A stretch of 64,000 nucleotides of DNA from assembly GCF_002234675.1 (NCBI RefSeq), contig NC_019865.2, positions 31,213,945 to 31,277,944 on the forward strand, read 5' to 3'. How positions within the stretch are numbered: the stretch's first letter is position 1; each line of letters opens with the position of its first letter. Under the pieces are notes generated by a model. The model was not told the DNA's origin. It searched no databases and saw only the letters and a list, made by a program, of their open reading frames with translations. Below, piece by piece: positions 23,161 through 35,700 of this stretch. The stretch comes from Oryzias latipes. Its lineage: Eukaryota > Chordata > Actinopteri > Beloniformes > Adrianichthyidae. The position numbers and the translations under genes are program-made.

Positions 23161-23712
23161 TCCAACTTTTGTCCAGTCAGACCAAACATCTCAGTCCAAT
23201 TAGCCTCCACAGATTTACAGCGGCTCCGTGTCAAACTTGACCCCGGTGGGTTCGGAGCATCTCATGATGTTCGGAGTACTTTATCGAACTAACCCAGAGG
23301 TGAACTTTCACATATCCGTGGGCCGTCTCTATAAATAAAAAAAGTTTTGAGGATCTTTAAAAAGTTTGTGTTTGGACTGAAAATAGTAATAAATTGGCCC
23401 GAGTTCTGTTCCTGAAAGCAAAGGAGCTGGAGGTTCTGCTGAACATCTAACCCTAACCTGAAAACATCAATTTCCTTGTTTTCTGAGTCCGGCCTCCAAA
23501 ACTGCTGGTTCTGTTCTGTTGTTCTGGTTCTGTTAGCTCTGAACTAATAATGATCCAGTCTGCACAAAGCAGTCGATCAGAGACCAGGAAGCCATGAAAA
23601 AGTTTTCACTTTAAGAAGTCAACAGCAAACTCTTGAGTTCTTCGTCCAGACAGAGGATGGAGTCGGAATGACCCCCCTCCTCCGTGTCTCTCTTTCAGCT
23701 TTGGAGTAAAAT

Positions 23713-26700
23713 ATGCCACCTAAGAAGACCGAGGTCTCAGGGAACGGTGGCACAAAGAGGAAGAGGGCCAGTGGCAAAAGGAAAGACCGGGACTTCAGCA
23801 GCGACGATGACTTCGACTTTGAGCAGGAGAACAACAAGAAGGGTGGAAAGCTCACCGCCAAGTCCGACCTTCAGCCGGTCACCGTCGCCGATGACGTCAA
23901 GGAGAAAATCGTGGGTTTGCTCACTGGAGGAAACATGTTTTAGCTCTATCTCACTCTTTTGTCTCGGTTTCTGGTTCTGGTCGTGTAAATGCGTTTAGGG
24001 AAGAATGACCTAAGCGTGTGTTTTGACTAACATGTGGCAGGTCTTCATCAAAGTAGCAGGTTGAGTTGTTCCTGTTTGGTAAACAGCTGCAAAGCGTGAC
24101 CCTGACATGGACTTCAGCTTCTTCTTTATCTGCCTTTAGATAAATAAAAGAACCATCTCAGTAGTTCTGTTGTTTCAGGGTTAAAGAAGTCCAGAGAATT
24201 TCCACTCGCTGAGGAGTGTAGTCCTGAAGACAAATCGTAACTCTGACAGGACGTTGTGATCAGTGGGACGGAATTTGAGCAGACGCTTTCTGTTTCCCTC
24301 TGCAGAAACTGGAGTGCCCAAAGGTGAAAGGTCAACTGCTCATCTTTGGAGCCACCAACTGGGATCTGATTGGAAGGAAGGAAGTGCCCAAACAGCAAGG
24401 TAGCAGACATACAAAGCTCATCCTTGCCTCTGTAACCTCATTTAAGTCTTGAAGAACAGGCGTCCATTTTTGTTTTGTTTGCTCTTTAGTACTGATTGTT
24501 GTCATTTTAGCTCCAGTCTGCCCAAAGCCTCATGCCTTCACATCCTGTCTGAAACCCAACAAATTGTTTTCTGTCTGTAGTTTGGTCCAAAAATGTCTTT
24601 CAATTTGCTCCTGAAGACACCAGCGCCACTATTCCATCTGAACTTTCACCTGTTCTGACCGGATGACATAAGATGAATCTTAACTCTGGAAGGAAATCAT
24701 TAGGAGTTGATCATTTTGTTCAAATTGCTGAAAGAGTAGCTTTAAGGTGACATCATGCTCAGCAGAACCAGATGTTGAGGATGATGATCATTAGTTCTGG
24801 ATGTCCTTGAACCTTCCCTCTGAAGGAGCACAGAACAGACGGAGCTTCTTTTCAGCTCCTAGTCAACTCCATCCACAGTTTCCTGTTCACACAGTCAGCT
24901 GAACTTTCTTCTGTCCTGGTTCCACAGTCAGAGTTCAGAGAAGCTGGATCATCAATTCAGCCATCTTCCTGCAGTGCTTGTAGCACAGCAGGTTCTGAAA
25001 CACTTTTTGTGACCGTAGTGGTCCCGGTGACCTACGGCATCCGTGGCTGGGCTCAGCTGGTTGTGGTGGTGTGATGGTTCACCGTCGGCCTGACTTTAAG
25101 CTTCTCTCCTCGCCGTCTATCTGTGGTGCCTGGTTCTGAGTTGGACTTAAAATCTGCTTAAATTTCAGGATCAGAATATGGATCGCATCGTTAGTTCCTG
25201 AAGCTGGACATGCTCTTCTCATTCTCTCAAGCGGTCCTTTGACTGTGATATCAGGTTTACGCCGGGCATGTGATTTACGTTCCAGAACGCGCTTAAACAG
25301 GCATTCTTGAACGCACTTTTAGCATAAGGTGTTCACACTGGACTGTTGCTACCCAATACTCGCGCAAGTACTCACAATTAGTAGAGGCTTGGTGAGAAAT
25401 TTCAAAGCAGTGCAAATCTAGTGAATCTTTCTCCAGGTTGGTTTTCCCAGCTTTAGTCTGATGCATGAAAGACTTTGTGTCCTAGAATTACAACCGGACA
25501 CAAACAACAGTTATTAATTTCTCCCTCATGATCATGTTCACAACAGTTGGCACTTCCATGTTTCGAAAAGCATGCTTGCCACATGTCACTACCAATTCCG
25601 AGTCTGTGACTGGTAATAGTTCAGATGGTTTAAGGGACGCATGTTTTGTGCGTAAAGCCTCGAAACAGACTTAGAAACCTGTGTAGCGACACGGGAACGC
25701 AAGAGTTCTGATTGCAGAAGCCCAAGACGTGCATTTATGCAGGTTTACATTGACTTTTCATTGGTAGTGGTCTCTCAAATGTGTTTTCAAGACTGTTGTG
25801 AATGTAGCATGAGGGTGACAGGGTGAGAGAGACAGTCTGGTATGAAGGTACCTGTCCTCTGCCTCTCCCTGTGTTTATGCTCATAGCCATCTAGTGTAGT
25901 GACGTTGCACAGGTTGAGTGAAGGTACTTTTATTCATCAGTTGAATGGTTTATTTTTGTTGAAGTGTTTCTCCAGAAGCTTTAGAGTACACACTGGAGTT
26001 CAGACTTGTTCCTTTGTGAAACTCGATGCAGACCAGAGGAGATCCAAGAACCAAAGAACCAGCACCTGCAGTCAGGATTACAGCGTTCCCTCGGTACATC
26101 CCGGTTCTCCTTTTGCGGTCTCACTGATTTCTCTTTCAGTGTAAATTGGAAACGGTGCAGTGCACAGTGGTCTTCATCCTGATTGGCTGTAGATAATCAA
26201 TGTCCTCTGCGCTGTGTCTCCTGTACAGGATGAGTTCAGCTCGCCATAGTTACATAAATCTTCATCACCATCAGATCTTTGTTTTCATGCCTTAATACTG
26301 GACTTATTTTTCTACAACGTGATGTAGAAAAATGTTTGTGTGTGTCGTTGTGTAGTGAGGAGTTGACGGCCTCAAAACATCTGGAATCCTACTTCATGGA
26401 TGCCGTCTATCGGGAGGTTTTTTAGAACGTAGCTCTGGTGATAAACAAGGGAACGCTGTACTGCAGACGGAACTTGTAGCCTGTTGAAAGCCTCACAAAG
26501 CGGACAGAGACGATGCAGCCCTCTGCAGCGTCAAAGAGGATCAGGCTCTGATGTCTGAAGGGAACAAAGAGACGCCGGCGCCCGCTCTGGCGCTCTGCCT
26601 GCGTTTGTCTTTGTTTGGCGTGCAGACTGCTGCCAAAGCCAAAGACGTTTGGGTAATTGATTGTGACAGTAATGTGCATTGATATGCATGTATGCTTTTT

Positions 26701-29700
26701 GTGGTGCGTGGCTGCTCATGCTGGGGGGGGGTCCTGGTACACGCTGATAAACCTGCTTTGTTGACCCGGGTGGGGGTGGGAGCCATACTCAAGCAGCAGC
26801 AGCTGCGTAGACAAAGATCATCTCCAGATGGATGAGATGTGCCAGCAAGAACACAAACACAACCCCCCCCCACCACCACCATCCATGCATTTAAACTCAC
26901 CACTGAAACACTTCAGGGGGGGGGAGCTCAAAGTCTGCTTCCAGAACTTTAACTACAGAAAGTGTCAATCATGGAGCAACTTCCCAACACCTGCAGATTG
27001 CAGAGTCATAAAGCGTTTCCACAGGATAAACGGCACGTATTAAGACAGGAATAGCTAACCCTGGTCATCTAAAGCCCCCACCCTGACTGTTATCTAACCC
27101 CCTCGCTCGCTGCTGATCACCTGACTCAGGTGATTCCACGTCATGGTTGACTGAGCACGCCTGATTGATGGACATGAGCAGGGAGGGGCGACCAGAGGTG
27201 GGGTGGCCTGAACGATCATGTATAAAACTGCTGAAGGCGTGTGGAAAAAGTTATGTCTTTATAGTCCACCGCCAGCTAGAAGTGAGCCCAGAGGAAACAG
27301 TTGAAGACGTTTTTAGATGGTGACTTCTTTTACAGATGTGTTCAAAATCACGTGAATGTTTATTTGTGTTTTTATTCAGGAGCTTTAAGACATTTGCTGC
27401 CCTACATGGAAACAGACCTGGGATCAGTTGTTCCATTGAAAAAAAATCATTAACATTTTGCAAAACCCTCTTCTGTGGTGGTTAAACTCCAGCAGGTTAA
27501 AGGTCACAGCTACAAGTGAAATATGTTCGAGCTTTAATTGAAGCTCAGACATTCAAACGTCAGGAAAATGATCTGAAATGTGATCTGAACAGAAAGGAAC
27601 TCTAGGTTTGCTTCTGCTCTGCTGGAATCTCCTGGTTGATTTCAGACTGAACGTCTGCACCTCTGAGCTTCGTCCCTGAAACCATCAATGTTCAACTGGT
27701 GCAGAGTTAGAGGAGGCTGGGATCATCCAGATAACCTAGCAGAGACCTGAGGATGTTGCTTTAAAGATTCCACGGCTACTTTAGATTTGAAAAAAATCAG
27801 ACTACAGGAGAAGTTAAAATGCTGACGTTCCTTTAAAGTTTTATTTCCTCAGAGTAATAAAACCAGATGTTTCTGGCCTCTATCATGATGGTTTCCTGAT
27901 TCTAACGCTGCTGATGAAGGGAGTTTTTGTCAAAGGTTCGGATCCACCGGTCTTAGGTCTTCTTAAAAATATGCATTTTAAGTCTCTTCACCGTTAACAT
28001 CTAGATGTGATTGTTACATCAAAGTGTTTAAGTTCTAGAAGGCTGTAAGGAAAAGAAGTGTGTCCAAAGAGGAGCAGCACTGCAGCTTATTTACTATTTC
28101 AATGTATTGGTTTGTAGGATAAGCCCCTTGAGATGTCATCTCGTTTTCAAGGGGGTCCTCGACATGCAACAAAACAAGCACATACCGACAGTTGAGCAAA
28201 CTTGACATATATCAAAAAAGTGAAGGACTTAAAATATACGAGGCAATGAGCAGGCACACACACACATGCAGACATTTATTGCACCTCTTACCAGTTAGTT
28301 TAAAGGTTAGGGAATAAAAAGCAGGAAAGAAATCAAATTCAATCAAAAACAGTTACATGAGTGTTGAAGATGATTTAAACAGGCATTTTAAAATGCAAAG
28401 AATGAGTTTAAAGAACTACCAGACACTAAAGTACCACCTGTTATGTTGATGAACTGAGCTCTTGTTGCTATAGCGTTTATGTCTCATAAATGGAGCAGCT
28501 TTTGTTTCAAAGATGGTCTGCGTGTGTTTTCAGCTGCTTTCCGCAACCTGGGCCAGAACCTGTGGGGTCCGCACCATTACGGCTGCTTGAATGATGTCCA
28601 GGTCAGCTGTGTGGTTTCTGGACCGTGTGCTGCTCACAGCCTCCTCATGACCACCGATGGCAAGCTCTGGAGCTGGGGTGAGTTGCTTCTTTACCAGACT
28701 GGAGGTGTTAGCTCAGCACCTCTGATCTTGGTTCACTCCCATGCACGTGTGCACATGCACAGAGAGAACACAGCCAGGATTTCAGCAAGGAACCTCCTTG
28801 CTGTTAAGAGACAATGCTGAACGCCAAAGAGAAAAAAAAATCAGTTCTAATGGTACATGTTTGGGTTTATTTTTGAAGAAAGCTAAACAAACGTTTATTT
28901 TGATTGACTTATTTTAGTGTTTAAAGAGAGGACTCTCTGTGGATCATGAAGTTTGCAGATGACATTGTGATGTGTAGTAAGATAAGGGAACAGATGGAGG
29001 AACTAAATCTAGAGAGGTAAATACTTGCAGGGGTTGACATAGCCCAGAAATTTGCACTGGCCCACAGGGCCAGTAGTTTTTGAAACTTACTGGCCCTGCC
29101 TGAAAGTTACTGGCCCGACACCGCGCATAGCGGGACCCGCCGCTCCGCAGGTGCTTGCAACTTTAGGGGGGTCCGGGGGCATGCCCCCCCGGAAACTTTT
29201 AATATGGTACAATTTGGTGCATTCTGGTGACATCACTTATTTCTACACTTTTCAATGACTGAAAATAGACCATATCAAACTTAAATCTGCTCTAGTCTGT
29301 TTCAGATGTTTTGAAGAGAGCGCTGCAGTGTAGTAGGTAACACTAGTTCAGAAGTTTTCATGGTGCTTCTAACGGCAAATATCGCAATAAATCATAAACC
29401 TTAAATGTGTTAAAACAATCTAATGGCAGCTTGAACCATTTAACGAATCAAATAAATCCCTTAATGCATTTGACCAATCGGATGGACGCCTTCACATTGT
29501 TGACCAATCAGATGGAGCCCTGTTATGTTAGATGTTTGTAACCTATGTCAACGTGGGTCATTTGGAGTATAATTTTTAAACTGGGAATGGTTATTTGGTT
29601 ATTTTGCTGTTTGTTTATATACCACAAATTATATCGTTATCGCAATTTTAATCTCTGATATCGCATATCGCGAGTTTTCCTCATATTGTGCAGGTCTAAC

Positions 29701-32700
29701 TGAGATCATTCAGCTAACTAGAAATACTTACTGCTTACAGTGTTGTAAAGAAAAACAAAATTAAGTAGTTTACCTTATACTCCATTTGAGTCTGAGATTC
29801 AGGTATTTGGAGTTGCCTTTGATTCTTTGACATTCAGCTTAAAGCTTAGTGGATACAGTTTCATCTTCAATGCATTCATTAAATATCTTGCTGTCCATAG
29901 TACTAATTATACCCACTACTCCATCCAACATATTCCTATCTATTCCTGCCATGTCTTCCACATCTCTGACATGCTTCAGTCTCTCTTCAGTGACGGTGTC
30001 GGATTTATAATCAAATGTTGTAATAACCCACTGGCTTGTGCCTTCGTTGTTGCTGTTTAACATTGTTTTGTATTGAATTGTTACATTCAATAAAGTTTGA
30101 AAAAAAAAAGTAGTGAGCGCGTGCCGCGTGGTGCTCGGCAGTGAAAGCCGAGCACCACGCGCAGGCGGGAGAGAAGGAGAAGTGATCAAAGGTTTCCCAT
30201 AGAAACCCTTGAAGTCTGAACACAGGACTAGCAGAAAAACTAAATTATGAAGACGAGGTAAATTTACACGTTTTCGCAAAATTTACTTTATTGAAAAAGG
30301 TGAAGAATATATAAACCGTTAGATATTTTAGTGGCCCCAGCGGACAAGTGAAAAGTAAAGTCTTGTGGTCCGCACTGCTCGAAAAACAGGACCGGGCCAG
30401 CGGACAAATGGCTATGTCGAGCCCTGACTTGTATAGCACTTTTCTACCTTCCTCGAAGCCTCAAAGGCGCCAACCTTCCACCAGAGGCAAGGTGGGGTTC
30501 AGTGTCATGTCCAAGGACACTTCGACATAATTGCAGCTTCGATCTTCTGATCAGAGGTCGACTGCCCTACCGCATCCCCAGAGGTGGAAGTTTGTTCTGG
30601 AAAGGAGAAGAATGAAGGTCAGCTGCAGCAAGACAGAGAATCTGTGTGTAAATGAGAGGAACTGCAGAGGAACGGTGACGTCACAGGGAGCAGAGGTTGA
30701 GAAGGTGGAGGACTTTGAGGGAGCTGGAGGCAGCAGAGATGGAGATTTTGAAGTTCTCTTTGGTAGAGACCAGAATGGCTCATGAATGAATCCATCAGAG
30801 GAACAGATCATGTAGATGTTCTGGAGATCAATGCAGGAAGCAGATGGAGATGTTTGATTGGAGGAACAGTGATGATGCTGAGGTTGGAGCTTCCAGGAAA
30901 CAGGAGCATAGAGGAGGTTCATGGATGTAGAGGAGGAGGACATGAGGCTGGTTGGTTTGAGGGAGGAGAATAGTGAGATGGATTCATTGTGGTAACCAGT
31001 AAAAGAATCAGCTGAAGGGCAAATATGATTATCATTATAATGACTAGATTTGTCTTGATTGGATCAGGAATAGTTCACATATCGAGTGTTTCCAGTTTTC
31101 TGCGTGCTTATGCGTTTAGTTTGAAGTCATTTGCTCTTTGTTCTTCCGCAGGTCGTAATGACAAAGGTCAGCTGGGTCATGGAGACACAAAACGCATCGA
31201 GGCTCCAAAGCTGATCGAGGCTCTGGCAGAGCAAGTGATCGTCTCTGCCGCCTGTGGACGCAATCACACGCTGGTTCTCACAGGTGAGCACACAGCTTTC
31301 CCCCCTTCAGCCTGAAAGGATTCATTCATGCAGGATGAATGGAACGTATTACTGTTCAGCAACATGTTATTGAACACTTATTTCAGAGGTTTCTAACTTG
31401 AAGCTTTAATTCTTACTGATGTATCTACACTCATGCAGGGCCCTCAGAAGTAGCCGGCACTCGCTGGCTCCTTTCTAATGATGTTTCATTTCGTACCTCG
31501 CAGCAAATGATCTGTTTATGCAGGGTCCAAAACGAACACTCGCCAATTGTGAGGATGTATTTCTGTACGGCGAGTTAAAGTTAGAAGGCTGTTCGCCATA
31601 AATAGCTGCGTTTACATGGACAAAAGTAATCGGAATAAACGCCTGATCGAAAGAAAAATGCGTCATGTAAACATGCCGTTCTGAATACTCTGCCCCGATC
31701 AGACTCATTTGGATCAAAATTTCTTTCCGGTAGAGATAGGTGGGTGATGCCGATTGTTGGTCTGATCGTGTTGCATGTAAACAGTTCATTCTGATCGTGT
31801 GTCACTACTGCTCTGGTTTAACATCAACCATAGACGGTGCTTCAGAGGTAGCTTTGGAGCGCATACGGGACCGACCGGCTCCTATGCGCGAGTGAACCGT
31901 GTCTGTGAGCAGAGCAGCTTTGTGTTTGCGGACAGGTCAGTGGTGCCTTGTTACGTATGCGCTCCGGGGGGGCTTCTGACCTGCCGCTCTGGGTTAGCGT
32001 ATGCCGGACTCAGGAGAACCGTGTCTCCGACCAGAGCTTGGACTTCCAGCTCACACAGCGGCTTTGGGGCGGTGTGTGAGCTTCAAAGCAGAAATGTCGC
32101 TCAGTCTTTAGAAACCGTTCAAAAAAATCAACATGGATTTGTGTTTCCAGTCGTGTCCCGACAAAATAAAGGCTGATGTTATTACCACATATTTACGTGC
32201 AGCCAAGACGCAGATTGCAGCATTTCACGCATGGATTTTGTTGTAAGCGTGTTAGCCTTCTACTAAACCTTCTTCAAGCTCCGTTCTTCCACAAACAAAA
32301 GCACTGACCACACGGATTAAAAATAAAATGATGAGCGAACAGGTGCTTCATAATATTCATAACATTAATAAAAGCACGTTTAGAAGATCATCTTGTATGT
32401 TACAGAGCTGCTGCATGAATGTATATGGCAGCTCAGTTTGTTAACAGCGGGACTCATTTCTTTTTCCGGTATTTTCAACACTACTGCTCATGCCCAAATG
32501 ATTTATTCTGACTGAAAGTGAGACCATGTGAGCGTTTGTTCTAATCGGAAAAAGTTTTTCTGATCCCATCTGATACACGGTTGAATTCTGATCTGATCAA
32601 GATATTTTGCACATGTAACCGCGGCTACTGTTGGCGCTAAATTAGCGATGTTTAAAAGCTCTCCTTTTGATGATTTTCTTAAATAATCCTCTACTGTGCA

Positions 32701-35700
32701 CGCGAGGTAAACAAGCGTACGTCCCGCCCCTCCGTGTAGCATTTGGTTGACGGATGAGACGATTTTAAACCGGATCCAGAGAGAACTGGAGGACAAAGCT
32801 GCTGCAGTCACAGCAGCAACAGAGTTTCAGAAAGTGTAGATTGTGTAGACACCCTGATGCTACAATGCTATGCTAACAAGCTTTTCTGTGTGTTGCCAGT
32901 ATGTGACCACAAACTGGTTTAAGGACTTGAGAACATGGTGGATAAATACAACAAGATTCATTCCTAGTTCCTAATTCATAAAAAATATATATAGTCTAAA
33001 TATAATAACAGACTTAGATCAGTTTAACAGCTTTATTTAAATTAAAGTTAACCCTAGTCTACATAGGAGGCGAAAATCTAACATAAAACATCTCCATCTA
33101 ATTGGTGAGGGCGTACATCTAATTGGTCAAATACATAAAGGGATTTTTTTGATTCATTAGGTACTTTAAGCTGGCATAAGATTGTTTTAGCACATTTAAG
33201 GAAACCATTTACTGCAATTTTCGCTGTTTTTTTCCGCTTATGTATATTGCACAGCTTAATATCGCGATAACGATACATTTGCAATAGATTGTGCAGACCT
33301 AATCAGGAGGCACAGGAAGACCACTTGGTGTAAATCATAGTTGTCAACAGTGATGGAGTAGAAGTAACGATACACGTAGTTGAACCGAAACGTTTCAGTA
33401 CGGCAGTTTCGGTTCGGTTCACTTCTGTGCTGTCATTTCTACCGAGTCATGACACATCGATTCAGCAAATAGCGCACAACTAGAGACAGAACATGAGGAA
33501 AAAAAGACGCATCTATTAATGCGTTAACATGACCCAGCTCAAATGTCATCCACAAGAGGAGGAAATGTGTTCATCCAGATGTTAAAGTAACATTGAGAAC
33601 CTCGAACTGCAGTCATCATGGAACCACATTCTATTTACACCTATTGAATCTTAATCACTGCTAATATTTAATGGAAATGCTCAGTTCATTTGTTATCAGA
33701 AAAGTGTAACTGAAACCTGAGTGTTTGTGTAAACTCTGGGTTTTGTCCTGTTGTCTTCTCAGAGGATGGTACTGCATACTCTTTCGGTGAGAACAAGCTG
33801 GGCCAGCTTGGTCAGGGGAACCAGACCGATGCAGTCCTGAGTCCAGCACCGGTAAGCTGTCAAAGCAGCAAATGTGTCGTGGTCATTTCCACTCCCCTCC
33901 CAGCCTGTGGGATGGATGGCTGTGAACAGGCCTGCTTTGTCTCCGGTTCAGATCTCCTACAACGGTCAGCCCCTGGTGAAGGTGTCCTGTGGTGCAGAGT
34001 TCTCCATGGTGGTGGACTGCAAAGGAAACCTGTACTCCTTTGGATGTCCGGAGTACGGACAGCTCGGTAGGGTTGTGACACACTGGCACAGACAAAGTTA
34101 TGTGTCTGTAGGTGAAATACTAATGTTACTAAAGACTTCAGCTGTTCCCTGCTTTACTGCTTGACTCATCCTACTGTGTTTTGGGGTGAAGGTCTACAGT
34201 CAGACCAACACAATCAGAAAGTCAGGAAGCCTTCCACACTTTCTGCATGTAAAGCTGGAACAGATGCTGTCATGGCAACAGAACCCATAATTACCAAGAA
34301 AAAGACAACAGTGTGGACACGCTGTCATCCCAGCTGTCTGACTTTCTGCTGCCTAACGTGCTTCATGTTGGTCTTCATTTGACCTCCTGTGCATCACGGC
34401 AGGCCACAACAGCGACGGCAAGTTCATTGCTCGAGCGCAGCGGATTGAGTTCGACTGTGAGCTCATTCCTCGACGCGTCGCCATCTTCATCGAGAAGTCC
34501 AAGGACGGCCAGATCATGCCTGTGCCCAACGTGGTGGTGCGAGACGTGGCGTGCGGGGGCAACCACACGGTGAGGGGTGCTCGCCGGTCCCCACGCCCGG
34601 GATGCTTTCAGTCTGACAGTGGTGCTGCGTTTGTGGTGTGCAGCTGGTGTTGGACTCCCAGAAGCGAGTCTTCAGCTGGGGCTTTGGTGGATACGGGCGT
34701 CTGGGCCACACGGAGCAGAAGGATGAGATGGTTCCTCGGCTCGTCAAGCTGTTCGACTTTCCTGGACGCGGAGCCGCCCAGATCTACGCAGGATACCAGT
34801 GTTCCTTTGCCGTCAACGAGATGGGTGAGAATGCGGCGCTGCAGGTGCTTATATTCCACTACTTTACATGTCCAATGGACTGATGCGTGCTTTTTTTTTT
34901 TTGCAGGGGGGCTGTTTTTCTGGGGTGTGACCAACACTTCCAGAGAATCCACCATGTACCCCAAAGCTGTGCAAGATCTGTGCGGCTGGAAGATCCGCAG
35001 TCTGGCCTGTGGGTGAGTGCTGAATTCCTCTCATGTGATCAGGTTTCTTTTTTCTGAAATGGAAGTTTCTCCGTAAGTGCCTGTGCTGGTTCAAACCCCC
35101 CCGCCCCTTTGTTTTAAGCAGGAAGACAGTGACTCGAGGGAGTCTAACAAAGTCAAATGATAAATGTAATGTTCTGAAATAGCCCTTTACTTCCAAATCA
35201 CTCAGTCCCTTTCACACTGATGGCGGCTTCGCTGCCAAACTCTGACGCCAACCTATAACCGCCATGTGGGGTTCAGGGTCTTGCCCAAGGACACTTCGAC
35301 ACATGGGCAGGCAGGGTGGGAACCGAACCTGCAATCTTCCCATCAGACCACTCTACGTCTGCATCCCGGCCGCTCCACTATCAAGACCGTGATATAGTCC
35401 CCTTGGGGGGCTGGCAGTAGCATTTGGTTAGAGCTCTGGTTCCAGCCAAGTGGAGTCATTTCAGTCGCATTTTTCTTGATACGGATGCTGCCATGTTGGA
35501 ACCAGATGTAGTCAGTGATTGGTCTTAGAAAACTAAAATGATTACAGATTAGACGTAAACATCCTGTCGCTCGGACAATAACTGTTAAGTTCTGGTTGTG
35601 GTTTGGAGATGGAAGAAAAAATACTTTTTTTTTTTTTTTTCCTTCAAGCAACTTTCTCATTCAGGAGTGAGCTAGTTGGAAGGCCCCACCCCTACCACTA

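Larger units (their letters stand above)
29028..30426. mobile_element. hAT-like element with 5-bp TSD, 1.4 kb
   Basis: Termini caggggttgacatagcc / ggctatgtcgagccctg are inverted repeats, flanked by ACTTG on both sides (29023-29027 and 30427-30431). It carries a 3' LINE end with a poly(A) run at about 30100-30110 and a 15-bp perfect hairpin at 30125-30161, but no transposase frame. It splits an RTE relic. The CAGGG end is hAT-like, but hAT duplications are normally 8 bp, so the family is uncertain. Confidence 0.75.
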
